A stretch of 64,000 bases of DNA from CAWKMN01 sp963850765 (lineage in GTDB: Bacteria; Chloroflexota; Anaerolineae; Aggregatilineales; Aggregatilineaceae), in contig CAWKMN010000009.1 in assembly GCA_963850765.1 (NCBI GenBank), forward strand, positions 310,001 to 374,000, in the 5' to 3' direction. Of this stretch, positions 54,331-63,764 are shown piece after piece; positions within the stretch are counted from its first letter, which is position 1; each line of letters begins with the position of its first letter. Both the position numbers and the translations under genes were made by a program. The notes beneath the pieces were generated by a model that saw only the letters and a list, made by a program, of their open reading frames with translations, searched no databases and had not been told where the DNA came from.

Positions 54331-54867
54331 CTACTGGGGCCGGATAACAAACCCCTCGAACGTCGCCGTGAAACCATCCCCCGTCGGCGCGCAGGACATC
54401 ACCCCGACCTGCACCGCATCGGACTCGGCCAGATACGCCTGACGGAGCATGGTGTAGGCCGCGCCGTCGATGGAATAATGTACCTCAAAATTCCCGCCGT
54501 GCCGGACGATCCGCATCCAGAGCGCGGCGGGCGGTTCGTGCAGCGGAACCACCGACCAATCCGAAAAGTCGCGCGTGACGACGGCGCTGGCCTGCTGCAC
54601 GCCGTTAAAAAACTCGATCCCGCACTTCAGCCAGATCGTGTGGTCGATGCGCGCCATCATCCCGGCCTGATCGTACAGCACGCGGTAGTCGCCGCTGAAT
54701 TTGACCTCGGCCACAAAATCGCCGCTGACCGTCTCAAAATAAAAATGCCCGCTGTCGCGGATGCCGCCGTCGTGCGTTTTGCGCCAGAAGTCGGTTTTGG
54801 GGTCGGCGGTGATGGTGATCTTGCCGCCTGCCTCGCTCCACTGCGCCGGTTCGTTAAGCCATTTCAT
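54331..54867 (-). CDS. DUF1349-family protein inside the dcw block
   Basis: A 178-aa concanavalin-like beta-sandwich protein. Typical DUF1349 features are MKWLNEPAQWSEAGGKITI, DSGHFYFETVSGDFVAEVKF, YDQAGMMARIDHTIWLKCGI, and FSDWSVVPL. DUF1349 domains usually act as regulators or hydrolase-like sugar-binding modules. Its place between murD and ftsW, in the same direction, is unusual. The ATG at 54867 is chosen; the longer ORF upstream is repeat DNA. Confidence 0.83.
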   Translation of the reverse strand: MKWLNEPAQWSEAGGKITITADPKTDFWRKTHDGGIRDSGHFYFETVSGDFVAEVKFSGDYRVLYDQAGMMARIDHTIWLKCGIEFFNGVQQASAVVTRDFSDWSVVPLHEPPAALWMRIVRHGGNFEVHYSIDGAAYTMLRQAYLAESDAVQVGVMSCAPTGDGFTATFEGFVIRPQ

Positions 54868-54917
54868 AGATCCCCTGACCTTTGTATGCATCAAAATGAA
54901 ATATAGTGAAAAAACGG

Positions 54918-55106
54918 TTTTGAGTTGTGAGTTATGAGTTTTGAGAGCCTTCACCCCCGGCCCCCTCTCCATGTCCGTGGAGAGGGGAGATCGTGCCGTG
55001 AATTGGTAGGGGCGGGTTAACAAGCCCGCCCTTTTGGTCCCCTCTCCATCCATGGAGAGGGGATCAGGGTGAGCTGACTCATAACTCACCGACTCAAAAC
55101 TATTGT
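54918..55106. repeat. Heptamer run, CCTCACCCC hairpin and GGCGGGTT palindrome
   Basis: GAGTTGT/GAGTTAT units at 54918-54947, a hairpin element with CTTCACCCCCGGCCCCCTCT at 54951-55075 containing GGCGGGTTAACAAGCCCGCC, and a second reverse heptamer run (ACTCATA, ACTCACC, ACTCAAA) at 55078-55104 touching the murD 3' end. Confidence 0.65.
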
Positions 55107-56535
55107 ATCGCACGGACCAGATCGCGGAAATGCTGACCGCGCGCCGCAAAGTCCGCATAGGCGTCAAACGACGTGCCGCCCGGACTGAGCAGTACCACAT
55201 CGCCCGGCCGCGCGATCCGCTGCGCTTCGCTCACCGCCTGGGCCAGATCGTCCACCGGCAGGATGTGCTCGATTCGCGCGGTGGGATTCTGCGCCTGCGC
55301 CCGCTGCATATGCTCGACCACCTGCGGCCCGTATTCCCCAAAGGCGATCACGGCGCGGCATGTCGTCACGGCCAGCGCGGCCATCTCATCCCATGGCAGG
55401 TTTTTATCGCGCCCGCCGGCCAGCAGGATCAGCGGCTCGGCATAACTGCGCAGCGCGGCGACAACTCGCTCCGGCGCGGTGGCGATGCTGTCGTTGACCC
55501 ACGTCACGCCATCCCGCACGGCGACCGTCTCCAGCCGGTGCTCAACACCTGTGAACGTTTCGATCGCCGCGCGCATCGCTTCCACCGGGATATACGCCGC
55601 CCCGGCGACCGCGCAGGCCGCCAGCGTGTTCAGCACGTTGTGATCGCCGCGCAGCCGGATTCGATCCCGACAGCAGACGACCTCATACGCGATGCCCGGC
55701 GCGCTGTCGCCCACCGTGATCATCAGGTCGTCGTCGTCCAGAAACGCCCCGCTGATCACCTTGTCGCGCATGGAGAAGGTACGCCAGCCGCCCCGGTGCG
55801 TCCTGGCTCATCTGCCGCGCGTTGGGATCATCCCACCCAAACACGGCGACGTCGAGCGGACGCTGGTGCCGGTAGATGTGCGACTTGGCGTCGATATAGA
55901 CTTCCATGGTGCCATGGCGATCCAGGTGATTGGGGGTCACGTTCAGCACCGCCGCGACCTGGGGGCTGACCGTCATCAGTTCAAGCTGGAAGCTGCTCAG
56001 TTCCATCACCACGACGTCATCCGGCGTTGATCTCCGGCAGCACGTCGAGCAGCACCTCGCCGATATTCCCCCCGACGAACGTCCGCCGACCCGACGCGCG
56101 GCACATCGCCCCGGTCAGCGCGGTGGTGGTGGTTTTGCCCGCGCTGCCCGTGATCCCCAGGACTGGCGCGGGACAGCGTTCGATGAACAACTGCGCGTCG
56201 TTCGTAACGCGGATGCCGCGCCGCTGCGCCTCCTGCACGATCGGGATGTCCGGCGAGACGCCGCCGCTGACACACAGCACGTCGCAGCCGTCCAGCAGAT
56301 CGAGCGGATGCCCGCCAAGTGCAACCTGCACCCCGTCCCGCCCGGCGAACTCGGCCAGCGCATCCTTTAATGCGTCCGCGCCGCGCATATCCGAAAGCGT
56401 GACACGCGCGCCGATCGTCGGGAGCCAGCGTCCGAGCGCGCGCCCCTGCCGCGCCATGCCGAGCACGACGACGTGCTGCCCTGCCAGCGGTTCGGGCGAG
56501 AGAGGTTCGGGTTTGAGCGGGTGATCATCCGCCAC
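55100..56535 (-). CDS. murD: UDP-N-acetylmuramoylalanine-D-glutamate ligase MurD (two frameshifts)
   Basis: A ~478-aa cytosolic Mur ligase that adds D-Glu to UDP-MurNAc-Ala. The N-terminal part has VVVLGMARQGRALGRWL and the ATP loop GITGSAGKTTTTALT, then VGGNIG. Frame shifts near 56018 and 55780 join ELSSFQLELM and ISGAFLDDDDLMITVGD. The last part holds GDHNVLNTLAACAVAGAA, DSIATAPERVVAAL and LLSPGGTSFDAYADFAARG. The GTG at 56535 has GGAG upstream. Essential function makes the shifts probable sequence errors. Confidence 0.92.
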
Positions 56536-56567
56536 GGAATCTACTTCTCCTTTAGGGGTTGTGCCTC

Positions 56568-56738
56568 GCCGGGCCGTGCAGCGACTCGGCTCCATACCGG
56601 AAGGGCCATAAACGGCCCTGGTTAGCCTCACCCCCGGCCCCTCTCCACGCCGTAGAGAGGGGGAGAGGCGCGCGTCTCAAGTCCTCTCTCCATCACATGG
56701 AGAGGGGAAAGCGTAGCCTGCACGCCGGGGTGAGGCCG
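56568..56738. repeat. REP-like unit and CCTCACCCC hairpin
   Basis: CGCCGGGCCGTGCAGCGACT and ACCGGAAGGGCC (56570-56605), then a CCTCACCCCCGGCCCCTCTC...GGGGTGAGGCC element (56628-56737) just downstream of the Gfo/Idh gene's stop. Confidence 0.65.
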
Positions 56739-56745
56739 GTTCCCT

Positions 56746-57739
56746 CTACACCGTCACCCGGCGGCCCTCGCGCGCGGCCGCGTAGATCGCATCGATTACG
56801 CGCATGTTGCGGACGGCGTCCTCAGGCGGGAACGGCTGCTCGCTCCCGTCGAGCACCACGTCGTTAAAATCCTCGATCATCAGGGTGTACGAGTTGTGTT
56901 TGCCCACCGGGATCGTCTCGGCCAGCTCGCGGTCGGAGCCGAAGCGCAGGATCTGGGCATCATAATCGTCTTTCGGGTTATAGGCGTGGTTGACGTGCAG
57001 CATACCTTCGGTGCCGGTGATCTCAAAATAGCGCCGCAGGGGGAGGGTGAAACCCACAGTTGATCACCGCCAGCACATCGCCGGGGAATTCCAGGGTCGC
57101 CACGACGCTGTCATCCACGCCGGATTTGCCCCAATGCGCCTGGGCCGTGACGGCGGCCGGCTCCTGCCCGGTGATGTAGCGCGCCAGCGAGATCGGATAG
57201 CAGCCCACGTCGTACAGCGCGCCGCCGCCCATATCCGGGTTCCAGCGCACATCGTCAGGGCGATTCAGCATGAAGCTGAACCCGGCCTCGATCAGCCGCA
57301 GCGTGCCGATCCGGCCCGCGCGCACCAGATCGCGGGCGGTTTGTCCCTGCGGATGGTGCCGCCACTGGAACGTCTCCGCGAAGATGATCCCCGCCTGCCT
57401 GGCCGCCGCGACCATCACTTCCGCTTCGGCAGCATCCAGACCGAGCGGCTTTTCGCACATCACATGCTTACCCGCCTCCGCCGCGCGGATCGTCCATTCC
57501 TTGTGCAGATGATTCGGCAGCGGAATATAGATCGCGTCGATCTCTGGGTCGGCCAGCATCGCCTCGTAGCTGCCATATGCCTTTGGGATGCCGTGTTCCG
57601 CCGCGAACTCACTGGCGCGATCCTCGTGACGGCTGGCGACCGCCACCAGTTCGCCGCGCTTCGTCTGCTTCAGCGCCGGGATCCAGCTAATCGCCCCGTG
57701 GCGGGCCGTGCTCAGAATTCCCCAACGTACTTTATCCAT
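56746..57739 (-). CDS. Gfo/Idh/MocA-family oxidoreductase (one frameshift)
   Basis: A ~330-aa NAD(P)-dependent sugar-type oxidoreductase. The Rossmann half holds RWGILSTARHGAISWIPAL, VASRHEDRASEFAAEHG, IPLPNHLHKEWTIRAAEAGK and the catalytic EKPLG lysine near residue 95. The C-terminal half starts MGGGALYDVGCYPISLARYI. The frame shifts near 57050 (VINCGF to TLPLRRYFEITGTEG). The sugar or cyclitol substrate is unknown. Confidence 0.87.
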
Positions 57740-57768
57740 CGTGTGTTCTCCCCTTGTAGAAAGAATAG

Positions 57769-57787
57769 TCAGCGTTCAGCGTTCAGC
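57769..57787. repeat. GCNRTCA-like heptamer run
   Basis: GTCAGCGTTCAGCGTTCAGC, about 19-20 bases with period 7, just upstream of the Gfo/Idh start region. Confidence 0.5.
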
Positions 57788-57852
57788 TAAAGACAAAAGC
57801 TCGTGTTGGGCGGCCCTGGATGTCACCCGAAACTCTGCTCCCGCCCCATGTC

Positions 57853-57972
57853 GCCGCGGGTTAAAACCGTGCGGCTATCAAGAAGCCGGAAGCCCGCTGA
57901 AGGGGCTAAAAGGAGTCCCTTTAGCGGACTTTTCCCTCCAATAGCCGGAACGTTTTAACGTCCGGCTTTTTT
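57853..57972 (+). repeat. Intact three-hairpin module
   Basis: Hairpin 1 GCCGCGGGTTAAAACCGTGCGGC (57853-57875) has a GGTTAAAACC centre. Hairpin 2 pairs AGCCCGCTGAAGGGGCT (57891-57907) with AGTCCCTTTAGCGGACT (57914-57930), including G-U pairs. Hairpin 3 pairs AGCCGGA (57943-57949) with TCCGGCT (57961-57967) and is followed by T6. An interrupted copy is at 26473-26882. Confidence 0.75.
57943..57972 (+). terminator. Rho-independent-type hairpin at the end of the three-hairpin module
   Basis: AGCCGGAACGTT/AACG.TCCGGCT stem followed by TTTTTT. It points rightward, while the flanking genes run leftward, so its role as a terminator is uncertain. Confidence 0.5.
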
Positions 57973-58006
57973 AGCTGACGGCTGACCGCTGATAGCTGAC
58001 AGCTTT
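57971..58006 (-). repeat. GCNRTCA heptamer run after the WD40 gene
   Basis: Read in the gene's direction: GCTGTCA, GCTATCA, GCGGTCA, GCCGTCA, beginning two bases after the TAA stop. Confidence 0.7.
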
Positions 58007-59843
58007 TACGGCGACACCGCGGGCAGCGTCAGACAGGCGGCGGGCGGTTCCCGGTTGGCCGCGTCGATAAACACGTCGCCGCGCACCCAGCCGCCGCCCG
58101 GCAGCCGCCACCACGTAAAGCCGCGCTCGCCGGTGGTCCAGCCATCCGCCGGGACCTGTTGGTTCAGGGTCAACTTGCTCAGGATCTCATACGTCGTGGC
58201 CGGCCCGGCGCGGACATTCGCCTCATTCGTGCGCACGGTCAGGAGGCAGCCGGTCGGCGTGCCGGTGATCAGCGGCAGCGTCGGCGGGATCGTCGCCCCG
58301 ATCGGCGCGGCGGGTGTCTAAATCACGGCGGGCAGATCCATACAGGCCTGCGAGAACGTGCGGTTGGTCGCGTCGATAAAGGCGTCGCCGCGCACCCAGG
58401 TTCCGTTCGATAACTGCCACCACGTGAAGCCCTCCGCGCCGGTCATCCAGCCGGTCGCCTGGACCTGTTGGTTGAGCGTCAGTGCGCCGGCTGCATCATA
58501 ATCGGCCCCCGGCCCGGCGCGCATTGTCGCGTCGGCGGTGCGCGTGGTCAGCACACAGCCGCTCCGTATCCGGGTACTCCCGGCTGCGCGGCGATCGGTG
58601 AGGGCTGCGGGGTCGGCGTCTGGGCGGAGACCTGGGCTGTCCCGGTCACGCCCCACAGCGTGACATAGGTCGCGCCGCCCGCAACCAGCCCAACTCCATC
58701 CGGCCCAAAGACGACGCCGTTCACCGGGCCATCCGGATACAGCACGCGCAAAACCTGCCGGGTTCGCACGTCCCACAGCCGCACGGTGTTATCTTCTATC
58801 CCGCCCGCCGCCGATGCCAGGATCAGCCCATCGGGCGAATACGCCACGTCGTTGACGTTTTCCGTATGCCCGGTCAGGGTCGCTACCTGCGACTGCGACA
58901 GGATATTCCACAGCCGCACGGAGCGATCCGCGCTGGTTGAGGCGAGAGTTGTCCCATCCGGGCTGAAGGCCAAACTCGTCACCGAGGACGTGTGGCCGGT
59001 CAGCACGCTGAGCAGATTGCCAACCGGCACCGTCCACAGGCGGATCGTATCGTCTTCGCCGCCCGCCGCCAGGATCGAACCATCCGGCGAGAACGCGACG
59101 CTCGTCACATAGGACGTGTGACCGGACAGTACTCCCAGGACCGTACCCTCCGTCACGCTCCACAGGTAGACCTTGCCATCATCGCTGCCCGCGGCCAGTA
59201 AATTCTGGCTGTAATCCAGACTTGTCACGGCGCCGGACGGACCCGAGAGCGGGGTCAGTTCCTCGCCGGTCTGCAAATCCCAGTGCCGCACCAGCGTATC
59301 CTGTCCACCCACGGCAAGCTGGCTGCTGTCCGCGCTGAAGGCAACGGCGGCCACGCGGTTGCTCGCGCTGCGGAAGCTGTAAAGCTCCGCGAAGGTGTTG
59401 GCATCCCACACCTTGACCAGCCCATCCATGTCGCCCGACGCGATATAGCGCCCGTCCGGGCTGAACGCGACGCTCGTCACGGGGTTGCTGTGCCCGGCCA
59501 GATTCGTGATCGTCCCCACCTGATCCACGTTCGCCACCGCGATCGGCCCGCCGGCGGGTGCTGTGGGCGCGGCCGGGGTCAGGGTGGGAGCCAGCGTGAG
59601 CATCGGGGACGGTGTCAGCGAGGGGATGATCGTGACGACCGGCGTATCCGTCGGGATGCCGCCGTAGGGTACGATCTCATAGTCCGGGTCGTCATCCCCA
59701 AACAGGACCGGCCACAGCACTGTATAGAGCAGCAGGCAGGTCAGCCCCACCGCCGCGACCGTGATCATCAGCAGAAAGATATTGAGGCTCGGTTCTTCCG
59801 GTTCGCCCCACGTATGTTTTCGATTTCGTCTGAAGAAATTCAT
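58006..59843 (-). CDS. Membrane-anchored WD40 propeller with two C-terminal SH3b domains (frameshift plus in-frame TAG)
   Basis: A ~610-aa protein when joined. A cytoplasmic N terminus and one membrane segment (IFLLMITVAAVGLTCLLLYT) are followed by a Thr/Pro linker and about seven WD40 repeats such as GHTSYVTSVAFSPDGSILAA. The frame changes near 58560, then two SH3b domains follow (TMRAGPGADYDAAGALTLNQ and NVRAGPATTYEILSKLTLNQ). Between them a TAG at 58318-58320 interrupts the same frame; the next codons continue coherently (TPAAPIGAT). Unknown extracytoplasmic scaffold. Confidence 0.77.
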
Positions 59844-60193
59844 GCTACTTTACCACACACCCTATCACCTGTTCCCCACTCCCATTATAGGCTAAACCCC
59901 CTAAAAAACCCTACTTTGCCGCTGGCGATTGCCGCCCCGTTCCGCTATGATAAACACCCATCCGTAAAAACCAATTCACCACAGAGGTGAGAAAAATCTT
60001 GAACCGCAGAGACGCAGAGGACACAGAGAAAGGTCAAGGGGAAAAGAGGAAAGCCAATCGGCCCGTTGGTCCTGGTCAGATACAGCAGCCTGCCAAACCC
60101 TCTCTCCTTACCTCAAATGATCTGCGCTCTCTGCGTCTCTGCGGTTCATTCTTTTCCCTGCCTGCGTGAGCTAGCTGTTCGGCGAAAAAGAAT
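59844..60193. mobile_element. Intergenic region with CACAGAG-armed hairpin
   Basis: A hairpin element at about 59996-60152: left arm TGAACCGCAGAGACGCAGAG and right arm, read inward, TGAACCGCAGAGACGCAGAG. The middle shows no gene. An ACCACAGAGG fragment lies at 59979-59988. The rest of the region has no visible signal. Confidence 0.65.
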
Positions 60194-61684
60194 ATGCGAC
60201 TGCGACTGCGTCCCACTCCTATCCCCCCGGCGACCGGCGAGCACGACGATCCCTCGGCCCCGCTGCGCTTCCGCGATTTCCGGCTGCTGCTGATCGGCCG
60301 GTTTATCACGTCCCTCGGCGATCAGATGCTCTCGTTCGCCATCGGCTGGGAGCTGTGGCTGCGCACCCACGACGAACTGGCGCTCGGCATGGTCGGGCTG
60401 GTGCAGGTGATCCCGGTGATGCTGTTTTCGCTGCCCGGCGGGCATGTGGCGGATCAGTACAACCGCAAGCGGATCATCGCTCGTCGGGCAGATTATGCTG
60501 GCGTCGTGCTCCTTCGCCTGATGCTGCTCTCGCTGGTGGAGGGGCCGCTTGCCCTGATCTACCTGTGCCTGTTCGGGATCGGGCTGGCGCGCGCGTTCAA
60601 CAGCCCGGCGACCTCGACCCTGCTGCCGCAGACCGTCCCGCCGCACCTGTTCACCCGCGCCGCGACGTGGAGCAGCAGCGTCGTGGCAGCTTGCCGCGAT
60701 CATCGGCCCCGCGTTCGCCGGGGGATTCGTCGCGCTGATCCACAACGTCACGCCGATCTACCTGCTCGATTCGCATGTTCAATCTGACCTTTCTGGTGCT
60801 GGTCCTGATGATCAAGGGGCGGCCGCTGGCGCTCTCCCGCAAGGCGGCGACGCTCGATTCGCTGAAGGAAGGGATGCGCTTTATCCGCAGCACCAAGGTG
60901 ATCCTGGCGGCGATCACGCTGGATATGTTCGCCGTGCTGCTCGGCGGCGCGGTGACGCTGCTGCCCGTCTACGCCACCGATATTCTCAAGGTCGGGCCGG
61001 AGGGACTTGGGCATCATGCGCGCGGCGCCGTCGATTGGCGCGATGCTGATGGCGCTCTCCCTGGCGCATCTGCCGCCGTTCCGGCATGCCGGGCGGACGC
61101 TGCTGTTGGCGGTGGCCGGGTTCGGCGTGGCGACGATCATCTTCGGGCTGTCGCGGAATTTCTGGTTGTCGGTGCTGATGCTGTTCTCGCTCGGCGCGCT
61201 GGATAACATCAGCGTCGTGATCCGCACCACGCTGATCCTGGTCCGCACGCCCGACGAGATGCGCGGGCGCACGTCCGCCGTGAACAGCATCTTTATCGGC
61301 GCGTCGAACGAGCTGGGCGGCTTCGAATCCGGGGCGGCGGCGGCGCTGTTCGGCCCGGTGGTGGCGGTGGTCGGCGGCGGGATCGGGACGATTCTGGTCG
61401 TGCTCGGCGTGGCGAAGGTCTTCCCGGAACTGCTGAACCTGCGCTCGCTCGATATGCCGCTGAAGATGGAGCCAATAGCGGCGACGAGTACGCCCGCGAG
61501 TGAGAGCCCGGCAGAGGCCGAAGCCGGTGATCGCGGGGGATTGAGGGAGATCGCCAACGGCGTCCGCCCTGACGTAGTTAGTCTATTGATACTCAATATC
61601 CGCAGATTAGCACCAGACAGTTCTGCTAGAATGAAATATAGCTACGGTCAGGTAACACTCCACGTAGAGATGAGGTGTGTCTGA
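60194..61684 (+). CDS. MFS transporter, EntS-like (three frameshifts)
   Basis: A ~470-aa major-facilitator exporter. The N-terminal part has APLRFRDFRLLLIGRFITSL, then VIPVMLFSLPGGHVADQYNR with the conserved DxxxR loop (motif A). Frames join near 60690, 60770 and 61010: LAAIIGPAFAGGFVALIHNV, MFNLTFLVLVLMIKGRP and GIMRAAPSIGAMLMALSLAH. Late membrane segments include RGRTSAVNSIFIGASNELGG. It matches EntS/DHA3-like exporters. The final ~40 residues after 61560 are doubtful and the true end may be earlier. Confidence 0.82.
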
Positions 61685-61857
61685 TACAGACCCAAAATGC
61701 CGAGCAAAGAGCCAAGTTTGGGACTGGGAGCAGCCGCAATTCACGCTAAATCATGAAATTTACGTCAACTTAGTAAAACCATGTATGAATCTTCAGAGCT
61801 ACGACAGCTAAAACCAGCAGTTTCCGCTTTTGATATTTCCAAGGGAATTAATATCTA
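61677..61857 (+). pseudogene. Small broken reading frame at the island edge
   Basis: GTG at 61677 opens MSDTDPKCRAKSQVWDWEQP and QFTLNHEIYVNLVKPCMN, reaching TAA near 61811. Another frame (ATG 61782, YESSELRQLKPAVSAF) stops at about 61857. Both are short; which, if either, is real cannot be told. No family is recognised. Confidence 0.25.
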
Positions 61858-61866
61858 AGACGTTCG

Positions 61867-62854
61867 TCAACACTTGGAGGTTTTAGAACTGTAGGTCCAG
61901 ACATAACTGAGGAATCGGAATACACGTGAGACGTTCTTGCAGTTATATTGACCATTAGGGTTCTGAGACTTTAGTCGAAGATACAGTGGGTTTGAATACG
62001 ATGGTGAACGCGAACGTGACATCCCGTAGATTGGATACGTGGATACAATACTCGCACCATCATCAAAAGCCTGTGACATCGCCAAAAAGGCTGGAACTTT
62101 GCTGCACAAAGAAATGCTCGGGTCTTTAATACTCAGGACTCGAGATCATTCCGTCCCAGCATACGAGGTTAATGAACTGTCTGGCGGAACGGATGAAAAG
62201 TGATCGGCATTCGCAAAATGGCTTGACGCTTCTCCGATTGAGACGCGCGAAATCCAGCAATGATACCGAAGCCGAAGTATCCAATTCTGGCTTCCATCCG
62301 AAGACTCGATCGAAACTTGATCCGTTACGTTTTTAAGCCGAGCACTGCGGGTCGTAAGCTCAAATGAAATTACCATCTTGATCAATCCGTTGAACGTTAT
62401 ATGCCAGCCTGCATCACTGAATTGACCAGTTACTCGCTTTTCATCTGAGCTGAAAACCAATTTATGTGAAAGCCGTGTTGTTTCCGAAGGAAATTCATTC
62501 GGCCAAAGAATGCGCTGGGCTGAAGGCTACGCAGAAACCAATTCGCCAGACTTTTTCGTCAGCCCGCTGAGAACATTCTGATATTGTTGGTTCGACTCCG
62601 ACCATGATATCATAGCCCGATAGTTGGACATGAAAATCGAGAAGCGTCCAGCGCTGAGATAAACTCATGTCATAGCCAAAACGCGTGTATACATCAGAGT
62701 ATTTTCATGATCCCCGCAATCTTTACTAGGTAAAACAAGCCCATGGTATAATTGTTCGATTCCACTCAAGCGATGGCTTGTCATTGGGCGAAGATCACTG
62801 TTTTCTAGGACGAGTGGCGATCCATTCATACAGTAGTGCCTCAGGCTTCGCCAT
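61867..62854 (-). pseudogene. AT-rich decayed gene of unknown family
   Basis: A leftward reading frame of ~320 codons with very few stops. It starts MAKPEALLYEW (ATG 62854), shifts near 62820 to SPLVLENSDLRPMTSHRLSG, and meets in-frame TGA at 62665-62667, TAG at 62527-62529 and TGA at 62146-62148 before ending at 61867. Between 62690 and 62515 an alternative frame (SLSQRWTLLDFHVQLSGYD) avoids the first two stops, so indels could also explain it. Coherent parts include RVTGQFSDAGWHITFNGLIK. The G+C content (about 33-52% in lines I counted) is far below the neighbours. No family is recognised. Confidence 0.4.
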
Positions 62855-62897
62855 CAGAACCTATCGTTGATTTAGTCGATGGTGTGCATCACCGACT

Positions 62898-63040
62898 TTA
62901 CAGCTCGCCCGGCGCTGCAAGCACCGGGCTATATACCGGAAGCGCCCTGAAGGACGCTGGAAATCGGCTCGCCAGGGCCGCTTGCGGTCCTTCCGATAGA
63001 TAGCCGGGTCGTTGCACGGCCCGGCGATTCTCGCCCCAAG
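62898..63040. repeat. REP-like double palindromic unit
   Basis: TCGCCCGGCGCTGCAAGCAC, ACCGGAAGCGCCCTGAAGG and, inverted, CCGGGTCGTTGCACGGCCCG face each other; the unit family is that at 45-118. It marks the right edge of the AT-rich island. Confidence 0.6.
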
Positions 63041-63045
63041 AGAAG

Positions 63046-63481
63046 CTAAGGCGAAAAATTACCCAGCCATTTGACCCACGGTAACGCCTGTTTGACAGCG
63101 TTAAACAGCCGCTCATCCGCCGTCCAGAATTCACATTGCAGGCGCTCGGCGACGGCCAAATATTGAGCATCATAGGCGGTAGGGCGGTTGAACTGGGTCG
63201 CCAGTTCATAACCACGCCGCAGTAAAGGGTCGTCTATCATTAGGTGAACCGTTTCGAGAGCAGTATATCGCGCGCAACCACCGCATCATCCGGTGTTATC
63301 AAGCCGCGATAAACGTTTTTCCGCATCACGGCTACAATTTCGTACCGTAGCAAAACGGGCGCAGCCAACGAATATTTTGATCCTGCCAGAGTTGCAACAG
63401 GGCTTCAGCCTGGGAACTGAAAGGTTCACTTATGACACTAGACACAAGAACACTTAAATCAGCGACCACCCATAATGTCAT
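63046..63481 (-). CDS. VapC-like PIN-domain toxin (two frameshifts)
   Basis: A ~143-aa PIN-domain RNase when joined. The ATG at 63481 gives MTLWVVADLSVLVSSV with the first acidic residue in VADLS. A shift near 63345 gives APVLLRYEIVAVMRKNVYRG with the conserved Glu and GLITPDDAVVARDILL. A second shift near 63240 continues MIDDPLLRRGYELATQFN, TAYDAQYLAVAERL (acidic Asp) and EFWTADERL (fourth Asp). It overlaps the upstream antitoxin gene by 23 bp. The expected activity is cleavage of tRNA or other RNA. Confidence 0.75.
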
Positions 63482-63716
63482 CCAGGCGCTCCTCGCGGGA
63501 TTCGTCTAACGCATGTTGCGAATTGAATACAAAATCTTCGCCATACTTGGCGCGGATTGTCATTCTAAACTCGTGCGCTTTTTGCACCCAAGCTTCCGAC
63601 TGCATATCAGCCTGACTCAGACTTTGGACGAACTCTAATACCTGTTGCTTACGCTCTTCGTCAAGCTGGCGCACAGCCTCGATAATCTCCTGTTCAAGCG
63701 TTACACTACTCATCAT
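63459..63716 (-). CDS. VapB-like antitoxin
   Basis: An 85-aa acidic helical protein, MMSSVTLEQEIIEAVRQLDE, ERKQQVLEFVQSLSQ and a C-terminal tail EESREERLDD-like segment ending IMGGR. It resembles the short antitoxins found before PIN toxins in Chloroflexota and cyanobacteria (DUF2281-like). It overlaps the PIN gene and is co-directional. GGGAG is upstream of two adjacent ATGs (63716, 63713). Pairing with the toxin is inferred from overlap. Confidence 0.72.
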   Translation of the reverse strand: MMSSVTLEQEIIEAVRQLDEERKQQVLEFVQSLSQADMQSEAWVQKAHEFRMTIRAKYGEDFVFNSQHALDESREERLDDIMGGR

Positions 63717-63764
63717 CCACACTCCCAAACACCTTCATTTGATATTCCCATTATAGCGAAGTCT

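Noticed and set aside
62527..62667. Stop codons in the AT-rich frame as recoding (TGA/TAG read through)
   Set aside because: Both TGA and TAG occur, the rest of the window uses them as normal stops, and an alternative frame avoids them.
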